A stretch of 64,000 nt of DNA from Torymus aiolomorphi (lineage: Eukaryota; Arthropoda; Insecta; Hymenoptera; Torymidae). The notes beneath the pieces are model-generated. The model saw only the letters and a list, made by a program, of their open reading frames with translations, was not told the DNA's origin and ran no database searches. The position numbers were made by a program, and so were the translations under genes. This document shows positions 22,942 to 32,995 of this stretch, in pieces. The DNA lies in contig CM070873.1 of assembly GCA_036365515.1 (NCBI GenBank), positions 261,613,575-261,677,574 of the forward strand, in the 5' to 3' direction. The first letter of the stretch is position 1. Every line of letters starts with the position of its first letter.

Positions 22942-24447
22942 GTGCTGTCGACTCTGTCAATCTGTTCCGCGCCGCGCCCGCGTTGTCCTTTATTAATCCA
23001 CTTCCCGTGCTTTCTAGCTACTTTCGCGGTGCGCACGCTCTTTCAAAGAACTTTATTACAGTGCCTCACTTTTTTATAAGTTTATCCGCAGCTGCTACGA
23101 TCGCCTGCGCGCGCGCGTTATTGATAGTTGCATGATTTACTTAGATTAACTTGCAATTACCAGGATGCCGTGATCCTCGGCGAGCTCCTGACTTTTTTAC
23201 CGCCAATAAAACAATACGCCTCTCCAGAGAGAAAGGCAGAGGCTGATTGCGTTGTTTATCCCCTTTTACTCTGACTTTGAGGGCTCGACGGAGTTTACGA
23301 TAAATTAAATTTTAAAATCACTTATCACAACTCTTTAATTTCGATCTATCTCTTTTCTGTTTCGGGTAAGGACCATCTCTTTCTCCACTACAAGGGCTTT
23401 TCCTTTTTATATACGTGCCCAGTGGTATCTCGGTAAGTTGCAAGCCTTGCGAAACTCTCTTTCTCTCTCTCTCTCTCTCCATCTCTCTCTCTCCATCTCT
23501 CTCTCTCTTTCACTCTCTTTTATTCTCTTTTCGATCGCGTTTTATCGCCCCTGCAGCGCGCGCACGCTTGCGGCGGGGTAATTATGTGTTTTTCTCGAAC
23601 TGTTACGTTACATTAAACGCACTTTTTCGTCGGTGGCACGATCTCGGCGAGGAAAGCTACCGTGTCTACCTCTAAATATTGTACACACACACACATACAC
23701 AGGCGTGCTCCTCATTTTCCGCGGGTCGTAGCACGAGCGAATGATAAATGAATTTTTAATGTTTACGCGCGGCACGCGCGTTCGTTTTTCTATATCGGCG
23801 CCGTCGCACAAAGAGAGAAAAAACGCTGCTGGAATAAAAGCAAAACGGGCGAAATCTCGTTTCGCAACAAAGTGTCTCGCTTTTTTCGCGTATGTCCCCC
23901 CTCCGCTCCGCTTTTGCGCAACGTCTAATCTCGTTTCACCTCCAAAGCTCGTGGACCTGATCCACCGCACGACTACACGTCTTGTGTACACACGAACTCT
24001 CTTTCTCACACACACACACACACACACATACCGAGGTAGCTCACACTTACACGAAAGCGTGCTCCTTTTTCTCTCGTTAACATGAAGCTGTACTCGCGCT
24101 ATCGGGGAAACATAAGAAGCGACGCGCACACGGGCGCGGATCCCCAGGATTTTCCGCGATCGTCCTCCACTAATTGCGTTATGCTGGGGATAGCTTGCGC
24201 GCGAGTCCTCTACTCTCTCTTTCTCTCTTCCCCGTGTATACACAGGGCAGCGACGCCGGTGACGTCGACGACGAATCGAAGCGCTTAATCTGGAAACGTC
24301 GTGGAGGCGGAATTCTCTACCCCCGTATATATGCGCGCGTGCACTCTCGGCCAATTAAAATGTCCGAAGACGTAGGTAAGCTTTTTCCACGAGCGCGACT
24401 CTGATTGAAGCTCGTTTACCGCTTCCGTGCTCGGCAACCGCAGCGCT

Positions 24448-24450
<3 letters not shown>

Positions 24451-24505
<55 letters not shown>
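24451..24505. repeat. (TC)n microsatellite
   Basis: 27 TC units. It is followed 150-190 bp later by GA tracts at 24596-24614 and 24656-24692, so the region can form a long TC/GA hairpin. Confidence 0.95.
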
Positions 24506-24510
<5 letters not shown>

Positions 24511-24654
24511 CCTCAAATGCGGAGTCTTATTGTAACGGCTGCTGCTTCTGCTGTTGCTGGCAAAAAATTTCCCTTACTAGTGCGACATGGGAGAGGAGAG
24601 AGAGAGAGAGAGAGGCAGCTCTCTCGACGCAGTGGTGATTTCGGCTAGAGTGAA

Positions 24655-24694
<40 letters not shown>

Positions 24695-25020
24695 GGTGAA
24701 GGGTGAGCTCATAACAATGCTAACGATATACATACACGAGTTTGATTAATACGAGTGCAAATAACAACGGTGTGAGGTGCAGCGTTGACGCGAGTTTTCA
24801 CCGTCACGCGCGCGAGCTGGCGAGCGTATATACAACAAATGAAAAGTTATACACCTATGTATGTTTTTTTTTTCAACAACGTCGTCAGCAATATGCTGCG
24901 GCTGCGGAGAGTACAAGACTCGTCTACACACGATGAATTTCAACAGTATTTAATTAAATTATTGATCAAATAAATTTAATCAAGCGCTCGTGTTTCGACT
25001 CAAATACCTGCGGCGCAAAG

Positions 25021-25022
25021 CC

Positions 25023-25055
<33 letters not shown>

Positions 25056-25056
25056 C

Positions 25057-25096
<40 letters not shown>
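25021..25096. repeat. poly-C followed by (TC)n
   Basis: Thirteen C residues run directly into TC repeats with a CCC and a TTT interruption. A similar C-run/TC junction occurs at 55961-55988. Confidence 0.93.
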
Positions 25097-25426
25097 AGCG
25101 CTTTCTGTGTATCTCTTCCTCTCCTGCTGGTGAGTCGAAACCTCAGAGTAATTAGTCGCCTGCGACGGAGCTTTGATCGAGTGTAATGTTATAACAATGA
25201 GCAATCCAATTACACCAATTAGTCCGGGTAAAAGGAAACTGTACGACGAGCGAGATATACAGAGAGAAAGGAGCCCCCCGGCCGCCCGACAAGTAAATGA
25301 TTTCTCGGGCTCGACTGGTATTTACGTTTTTTCGCCCTTTGAGTCTATTCGACTCTCCCGCGGCTATACGCGACAACACTCGCTCTCGCTCGCTTGCTGT
25401 ACCTAACTATAGTATCGAAATTAAAA

Positions 25427-25455
25427 TTTTCATAACAGCGTGCGCGGAGCTCGAC
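25427..25455 (+). repeat. left inverted repeat of the recombinase element
   Basis: Starts TTTTCATAACAGCG and ends CGGAGCTCGAC. It pairs with 27150-27178. Confidence 0.7.
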
Positions 25456-25655
25456 TTTAGAGTCATTTGTTTTGGCGCTAAAGTCATCGATTTAGGCACG
25501 CTCTCTCACAGCGTGCGCAGGGACATTTGAAGCGTGCGTGGGGAAACCTATCATGTCGCTGTCATTTGTTTTACATATGTATGATTGCGAAATTGTATAT
25601 CATTAGTGCAAGACGTCTCGTTTATAACCTATTGGTACCTAACCGAAAAGTAAAC

Positions 25656-27040
25656 ATGAGTGATAATAGTTCTTGTGATACAGACGATATATCCGATTAT
25701 GGAGATGAAATTCCACCCGAAATCGCTGCAGCAGCTAAAGAAGTAACTTTAGATCTATTGCCGGACAAATCAAAACGTCAATATGTTGCAACATACAACA
25801 AGTTTAAGTCTTGGCGTTCAACAAAAAAAACCACAATGTTCGTTGAAGAAATATTTTTAGCTTATTTCAAAGAATTGGCAATGACACTTTCTCCTCCGAC
25901 ACTATGGAACCGTTATTCAATGTTGAAGACTACCGTAAAAACTTTTGATCATATTGATATAAGCCAATATCATCAACTTTTAGCTTACATCAAGAAAAAA
26001 ATGCTAAATATTCGAAAAAAAATCCAAGACTTTCGCTGCGGAAAACGTTAGTAGATTTTGTAATGATGCTCCGGACGAAGCACATTTAGTGAAAAAAGTA
26101 ATTTATTTATAAAAAAATTTTAAATTTTATTTCATTTTTCAACAATTTACGAGAATTGATTTCGTTGTAGGTTGTTCTTATTTTTGGAATTCTCGGTGCG
26201 TTGAGAAGAGGAGAATTAACTAATATAACAACCGATGACATTGAAGATGATTCGACGAGATTATTGATAAAAGTTCCAGTAACGAAGAATAATGTCCCTC
26301 GTTCTTTTGCAGTTCGTGGAAAATTTTATCAAATATGTAAAAATTACATGAATCTTAGACCAACTGAAATCGATAAACACAAAAGATTCTTCATACATTA
26401 TATAGACGGAAAATGCACACGACAGCCGATTGGTCTCAATACAATCGGTCAAATGCCAAAGCAAATAGCTGATTGGTTAAAATTACCAAATCCTCACTTA
26501 TACACTGGTCATAGTTTCCGAAGAACTTCAGCAACTTTGCTAGTCGATGGAGGAGGTGATCTTATTGACTTAAAAAGACATGGCGATTGGAAATCGTCTA
26601 CAGTAGCTGAGGGCTACATTAATGAATCTATGAATCATAAGGAACAAATTCATAAAAAAATAACTAAATCGATCGTCCTAAAACCTATTGAAGTTGTAGT
26701 GGCAGATAACCATATACCGCAGTGTGACAATCAAGTAGCATCTACTTCTGGAGCAGAAATTACAGTTGATCAACCCAAAAAATCTGTAACAGTTTCGTTA
26801 AAAAGAACCAGATTTGATTCAGAAGGTCGAGATGATGATAATGAACCACACGCTGAGGATGAATTTTATCGATTAACCGAAACGCAGCAAGCTACATGTG
26901 GTTCACCGTTGAAAAAACGTAGACAAAACAGTGATGAAAAAAGCGAAGAATCATTTACTATTGAAAGCAGCGACAAAAATATTTCTTTTCATTTTAATAA
27001 TTGTAATGTTACAATTAATGTACATAATCATCATAATTAA
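25656..27040 (+). pseudogene. Crypton-like tyrosine recombinase, two exons, one frameshift
   Basis: The first exon starts MSDNSSCDTDDISDYGDEIP and carries an N-terminal SAM-like DNA-binding part (LPDKSKRQYVATYNKFKSW, TLWNRYSMLKTTVKTFDHID). An eight-A run near 26014-26021 shifts the frame; after it the protein continues KTFAAENVSRFCNDAPDEAH up to LVKK. An intron with GTAATT and TTGTAG (26098-26170, 73 nt, phase 0) follows, then exon 2 from VVLIFGILGALRRGELTNIT. The catalytic set is complete: Arg in ALRRGEL, Lys in KVPVTKN, His-x-x-Arg in GHSFRR, His/Trp in HGDW and Tyr in EGYINES. A 110-residue acidic tail ends FNNCNVTINVHNHHN. The enzyme would cut and rejoin DNA through the tyrosine. The single homopolymer shift could be a sequencing error, in which case the gene is intact. 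Confidence 0.8.
26098..26170 (+). other. intron of the tyrosine recombinase gene
   Basis: AT-rich 73-nt interval with GT...AG borders. Removing it joins HLVKK to VVLIFG without loss of frame, matching the continuous recombinase fold. Confidence 0.75.
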
Positions 27041-27149
27041 CTACAATGTACGATACACTATATTTTTGTTTTAGTTTAATATTTTTTGATAAAAGATGCC
27101 ATAATTATCTATTAAAAATAATTCATTTTTTAATTTAGTTTAGTATAAT

Positions 27150-27178
27150 GTCGAGCTCCGCGACACTTGTTATGAAAA
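27150..27178 (-). repeat. right inverted repeat of the recombinase element
   Basis: Reads GTCGAGCTCCG...TTGTTATGAAAA and is the inverse of 25427-25455 with five mismatches. Confidence 0.7.
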
Positions 27179-27512
27179 ATAGTATACGCAACTCGTGCGA
27201 GGGAAACACGACTTACGCACTCGTGGTAGTTCAGCGCCCTCGCTTCGCTCGGGCGCGAACTACCACGCGTGCGTAAATCGTGTTCCCCTCGCACTAGTTG
27301 CGTAATGTACTATTTTGAAACTCCGTACGAGAAGTTCGATTTCTCGCACGCTGCGTTAAACGATGCGTGCAAAAATCTCACTTCTCGCACGTCGTGTCAA
27401 AAAATACGGTTCGACACTTGTGTGAGAAGTTGATTTTCTCCTCGTGTGACCTTTTCAAACAGTCACACGAGGGGAAAATCAAATCCTCGCACTAGTATCG
27501 AAATGTACTATT
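27179..27512. repeat. array of three hairpins with AATAGTAT boundaries
   Basis: The first hairpin (27179-27315) has near-perfect arms: ACGCAACTCGTGCGAGGG pairs with CCCTCGCACTAGTTGCGT, and GTGGTAGTTC with GAACTACCAC; its tip is CCTCGCTTCGCTCGGG. The second (about 27328-27389) pairs CGAGAAGTTCGATTT with AAATCTCACTTCTCG. The third (27430-27482) pairs CCTCGTGTGAC with GTCACACGAGG. Boundary sequences AATAGTATAC, GTACTATT and GTACTATTA match those of the cluster at 18441-19734. No coding capacity. Confidence 0.8.
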
Positions 27513-28400
27513 ACCGCGCATTCCGGAACTCCGGGCGGCAGGCAAATGACCGCAGTTGTATATATACTCTGGTGCGAGCGCTGCGGAATGCTATACTTAA
27601 ATTATGCGCTCGGGCACAACGGTGTAACGCGCGCAGCGCGCCCGAAACTAAACGGCAGGTTCAGCGAATGCGTATATAGTTATATATACGTGAAGAGAGA
27701 AAGAAAAAAGTGAGAGAGAGACAGAGAGAGAGAGAGAGCTGAATTGAAACGGTTATACGGTGGAATGCGATGCGATGCATACTAATTGCGAAATCAAGCT
27801 TTGTGCGAAACTGGATGAATTCGTTGAATTACGGCACTCCCTAGAGAGAGGGAAGAAAAGGTCAGGCGTCGCTTAGTTTTACGGCGCGCCCTTCCTCCTC
27901 TTTCGGTCGTACCTTTTTTCTACCGTAGTAGTAGTAGTATTGGTGGTAGTAGTTGAATGTATGTGTACAGTCATTCTGGTATACATACTTCGGCCGAAAA
28001 AAACTTGGGAAGAGCGCGTGCTTCCTTATAAAAATTTAATGAGAAAATAGGGAAAAGTTTTTCTCGCTTCCCCTACACGGTAATTGATTTCCCCTTCACC
28101 GACGAGGGTTCCGGTATAAATCATCGACCATGAATTTTTCACACATACACACACACACACACTCACTCGCACACAGGGGCTAGCCAAGCACTTCTCCTAT
28201 TTCACGAAAGACCACTTCCTCATACGTAATTTTCAGGCTTAAATTTCACTTTAATATGGCGCAGAATAGAGTCGGCGTCGTAGCAGGCAGTTAAATACGC
28301 GCGACGAATATTATACGGCGACAGCACTGCGCTCTCCTCCAGACGTGCCGCTTTCAGCCGGCCAAGGATACGAGAACTGCTGCTGCTGCTGCTGCTAGGC

Positions 28401-28436
28401 CGTACGTACGCTACGTACGTACGTACGTACGTACGT
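28401..28436. repeat. (CGTA)n self-complementary repeat
   Basis: About nine CGTA units with one slip. Because CGTACG is its own complement, the tract can extrude as a cruciform. It directly follows a CTG trinucleotide run. Confidence 0.9.
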
Positions 28437-30564
28437 CTGGAGGAAAGTGGCACACTCCTAATGAAGGAATCTCGAGGACCTTTCCAGACGTCGTATAACA
28501 CGGTCGAGCACAGCCGGAGCGCGAAGAAAGATCGGAGGGCGCCGGATATATAGCATCCGCAGACTCGGAGAAACGGTATAACACACACACGTGTGGAGAA
28601 GAGAGAGAGAACCTCGACGAGAGCGCGACGATTTATCCGATTTAATTGCCGTCTCGTCCAGATAATTAATTACACGGTCGTGCTACTGCCGTCGTCGACG
28701 ACGTAGCCGGCTCCCGGTGAGAGAAAGAGAGACAAAGGATGACGTGTGGGGCGGCGTCCTACTGCCAAACCCTCGCGAAAGTCTCTCCCGCGCACAAAGG
28801 AAAATGGACGAAGGCCGCGAGAAAATAGGATATATAGAGGGGACAGCTTTCGCTAGTGCTGCTGCTGCTGCTTCTTCCCCTTTTGAATTAGCTGGCGAGC
28901 AATTCACGCGGGCAATCATTTTTTGTCGCGCCCCCACTGCGCGCGCGGAAAGCTCTTTAGTGCTCGGCTCGCGACTAGAATCTATTTTCGCGCTTTCTCT
29001 CCCCCTTTCTCTTTCTCTCCTATCGTCTCAAACTCTCGTAGCCGCGGAAAAAGAGGGCAGGGAGAGCGAGAGGTGGGAAAATGCACTATAGCGCTGCAGC
29101 TGTAATCGCGCGCTAGATTGAATTATCCGCGGAGAAGGTAATTGTATTATTTACAGTCGCCATGGGCTTACGTAAATGCGCGAGCGCGCGAGAGCGGGTA
29201 CTTTAAATTCATTGCGGGCTAAACGTTAAATAGACGTCGCGGCTTCATTCGTTCTTTCGTTCGCTTTTCGACCGAATTGAAATTTATTCGCGTCGAAGTG
29301 TGCAAGTGAGCGTGCGAGAAGGGAGACAGAGAGAAAGACAGAAGGTGGTGTGTCGTCCCCACTTTGGCATTCGGCCGTCGTCCGGGCGTCGAAATTATTT
29401 GGCAATCCTTGCGCGCGCGTGGGAGAGTATGTGTGGGTGTCAGCGCCGACGAAAACGAGAGGATGTCGTCGACGTACATACTGGCCTTTTTGCAATTTAC
29501 CTTTGAAATCGTCACTCTCGCTACAACGCGATGAGCCAGCCAGCTAGCTCGTCGGACCCGGCACGTAATACGCCGTCCGCGTTTGTCTTTCCCTCCCCAG
29601 TTCCCCTTTCCTTCTCGACCTCCCTCACATAGCGACGCGATCGTACGCGCGTACAGGTATATATATATATATACGTACGTTCTTCTGCAGCTTTTGTTCG
29701 ATTGCGAGCACCTCGGCCGCTTGCGTCTCGGCCGAACGAGCGCGGTGTGAGTAAAAGAGTGGAAGAGGAGGGGGGAGGAAAAGAGGGAGCGTGAGAGAGG
29801 GAGAGAAAGCCGAAATTTCTCGCGTTCCACTCGAGCCGCACGTTTGGCCTTCGACGAGAGAGAGAACTACTCTCCGAATGGAATCGAAAATCCGTCGCTG
29901 AAGTTATCTTGAAATGCGAATCAATACGGCGATTCTCTCATGAATAAATCACGAGTTTTATATATCTATATAGCCACGCAACGCCTCGATCGTGCACGTG
30001 TGTGTGCGGGTATGTGTGCTGGTGTGACTGCCACTCCGTCGTACGCCGCGACAGCGGCGGCCCTACAGCCTCCTCCTCCGCCTCCGCCTATAAAGCCGTA
30101 TAGGTATTCGGGGCGCGTGTGAAATTACTATTGTGACAAGTCTACTGTCAGTTCCAAAACTTTTGATCGACTCTCTTTCTCCCCCTCTCTATCTATCTAT
30201 CCGCATTCTCCTCGCCTACCCCACACGCGAAAGCTTTATACGACGCGCGCTTTTTTCGATTTCTCTCTTTGCTCCCGCACGTATGCGCTTCAAAGTATCT
30301 CTCCGCGCGAAAAACAATGCAAGCACACACGCGACGTGAGCTTATATTTACAAACGAAGAACCCCGCTCTCACAAGGCAATCGCCGACGCATCAAACGTA
30401 TATGTGGTTGCAGCGCGAGAGGTGTAGAGGACATTTAGACCGTTAATGTCGCACGCAAATAAAATCGTTATTCATTACTCATATACGTCCGCGAGTGGTG
30501 CGCCCGCCTGAATAAGCCTGCTGTGCTGCCGAGCAATAGGACTGTACTGTAACGAACGGCGCGA

Positions 30565-30566
<2 letters not shown>

Positions 30567-30613
<47 letters not shown>

Positions 30614-30619
30614 TCTCTC
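30567..30619. repeat. (CT)n microsatellite
   Basis: CT units with a single CTAT interruption. Confidence 0.95.
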
Positions 30620-31257
30620 ACGCCAGCGCGTATAGAGACTAGCGTTGATAATGGCCGGCAGTAGTAACAGCCGCACCCGCACCGCCACCACCAACAGTAG
30701 GACCACCCCGCATATACGAGCAGCGCGTGTCCTCTATGTATTTCTGAGAGTATATCGGTGAAAAATTAATACGTCGTTGCAGGACACGCGAACGAGTCTA
30801 ACCAACGCGCGGCATGCGTATTTGTATGTGCGTGTGATCGATCAACGTCCGGAAAGCTGCTACTGCTGTTGCTACGGCTCCCGTCGATTATTTTGCCTCG
30901 TCAACAGGCAATTTTAACCGAATTTATATCCATTATCGAAATGCATTGGCAGGGGGGAGCAGATGGGGGGACCATTCTCCTGCACATGGATCCTCGAGTG
31001 CGCGCGGAAAAGCGCCGGATCACTCTGCGAGGGTGGGAGAGAGAGGGGAAACATGGAAGGGATTGGAGAGAGGAGAGAGGTGGAGGGGTGAAAGGCCAGC
31101 GCGCGTGGCAGCGAGTCGCTTGTGAAAAATAGAGGGATCTTCCGCTTCGTTTACATTACGGCGACGTGACGAATTGCTGGATCGGCATATTTCGACAGAC
31201 CGATCCGTCGATCGCCACGGAATTCTAATTTCCCGTCGCGACCGCTTTTTTCACTCC

Positions 31258-31263
<6 letters not shown>

Positions 31264-31301
<38 letters not shown>
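31264..31301. repeat. (TC)n microsatellite
   Basis: About 18 pure TC units, ending in a CACTC variant. Confidence 0.95.
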
Positions 31302-31306
<5 letters not shown>

Positions 31307-31750
31307 TTCGTTCCTCTCCCTCACCCAGCATACACGTGCGCAGCCGCGGATTTTTCAAAAGCTCACGGACGTTTAACGCTCACTGTGGAGTATAGAGAGA
31401 GATCTTTTCAATCTCTGTCTCTCATCTATTTTCGTTCTTTTATCCTTCTTTACGCGCGAATCCTTTTTGACTTAATTCATTGAACATTCAATTTGGATGC
31501 CAGCGACGCCGGCGGAGGGGAATTTTCTTCTAAATTTACGGCCGAGTTTATTTATCTGTGGGAGCGGGCTTTGGTGTAAAATGAAAAATTTCATCTGTCC
31601 CGGTGCTCTCTAAGTGGAAAAGAAAATCAACGTTAAAACGCCGTAAAAACGTAACACAATTTTGAGTCGGTCTGAGCGCGCGTGGCGATCACGCGTGTGC
31701 TGGTACTGCTGCTGCTCGCGTATTAGTGCGCGGAAAAAGTATTTCTTTGG

Positions 31751-32700
31751 ATTTTTGTGATGATTACTGCTCGTTATTTTTTTAGTGTTTTTGAAAAGCT
31801 TCGTAAATGTTTGACGATTTCGACAAATCAGAACGGTAGTCGAAATTGTTTTGCTTCCCTAAAAAGTCGAATGAACTTTTTTTTATAAATATTTTTAGGT
31901 CGATATTGAATGCTTTAAAAAATTTTAATTTTACTTATCGTATATATTTTATGAACGAATTATAAAATTTACTGAATATGTTTATGAATAATGGATTATA
32001 CATTGTTACTGTAATTTTCATTAACAATTAATTTCATAATTCTTGGGAGCCGTTATTAAATTGCGACGTGATTGACATATTTTCTATACGCAGTAATTGA
32101 AATTTTAAATTAACATACTTAATGAATTAAACTATTGTAATCTTTTATTTTCCCATCATAATTATGATAACAAGGTGACATTGAATTCTGCAGCTAAAGA
32201 TTAAATGAAGTAATATTCTTTTCAACCGTATTTTGATGGCATTTGAATTTCAACTCGCAATTCTAACAAATATTGAGATAAGACGAAGTGAACTAAGTAT
32301 ACTTAATGAAACTCTTGTTATTTTAATCATCTAAAATAGCTAAGTAAATTACATTATTAAGTAAATGAATTCAGTATTTATTCTGTTAAATTAATTACAT
32401 GCATTATTCAAGCAAATAACACGATATCATAAATGGAAAGATATTTTTCGTAACAACGTTATAATGGAATATAAAATTTTCTCTAACCATCTACTTACTA
32501 TTATTTACTATTATTTATTTAATTATACTTTCATAACAACCAACCATTAGTAATGAAACTAATTAATAACCCAAAATCCTACATAATTTTGGATCACCCT
32601 AAACCAACAAATATACACAACAATATTTCTAGGACCAGCCGTGACCCAAAACAAGCCTCTAACCCCGAGTATTTTTCCACGCTCCCCGCGAGCCTGTACT
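31751..32700. other. AT-rich block, no gene seen
   Basis: A sharp compositional change from the CpG-rich flanks. It contains no open frame of note, microsatellite or obvious inverted repeat. Confidence 0.6.
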
Positions 32701-32947
32701 TCGCCATCAATACAGCATAAGAAATTCACAGCGATATTTCACCCTGTGAGAACGCGCAACCTTCTCTTTCCTCTACAATGCAAACGAGCATAAGCGCGGG
32801 CGCGTTCGCTGGCAGACGACGCGTCGTCGTCTCCTTCCCGGTAAAAAATTGAAAAAAAAATCTTAAAGGGCAATTTGGGGCAATCACGGGGAAAATTCCG
32901 CTCTCTTCTTCCCACCCTCCTCCCAGCAAGACGCAACCTCGAGTAAG

Positions 32948-32948
<1 letters not shown>

Positions 32949-32993
<45 letters not shown>
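32949..32993. repeat. (TA)n microsatellite
   Basis: About 22 pure TA units, followed by a GAGAGAGG run. Confidence 0.97.

Positions 32994-32995
<2 letters not shown>

Larger units (their letters stand above)
22940..25426. other. CpG-rich DNA with many short microsatellites, no gene seen
   Basis: Contains TC tracts at 23459-23530 and 24451-24505, a CA tract at 24006-24028, GA runs at 24596-24614 and 24656-24692, and a C13 run fused to TC repeats at 25021-25096. Open frames exist on both strands because the GC content is high, but none has a recognisable domain. Confidence 0.55.
25427..27178 (+). mobile_element. Crypton-type tyrosine recombinase element with inverted ends
   Basis: A tyrosine recombinase gene (25656-27040) lies between a 29-bp sequence at 25427-25455 and its imperfect inverse at 27150-27178 (24 of 29 positions agree; shared parts TTTTCATAACA and CGGAGCTCGAC). 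Known Cryptons encode this enzyme but typically lack terminal inverted repeats, so the pairing is unusual. ATAGTAT occurs just outside both repeats (25409-25415 and 27179-27185), which might be a target duplication. The true ends could lie further out. The right side abuts a hairpin array. Confidence 0.6.
27513..31750. other. CpG-rich DNA with short repeats, no gene seen
   Basis: Contains GA runs (27712-27738), a CA run (28141-28160), a CTG run (28381-28396), a CGTA run, TC tracts and many alternating CG dinucleotides. Open frames on both strands are rich in Arg and Ser and show no domains. Composition suits an unmethylated intergenic or intronic regulatory block. Confidence 0.5.
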
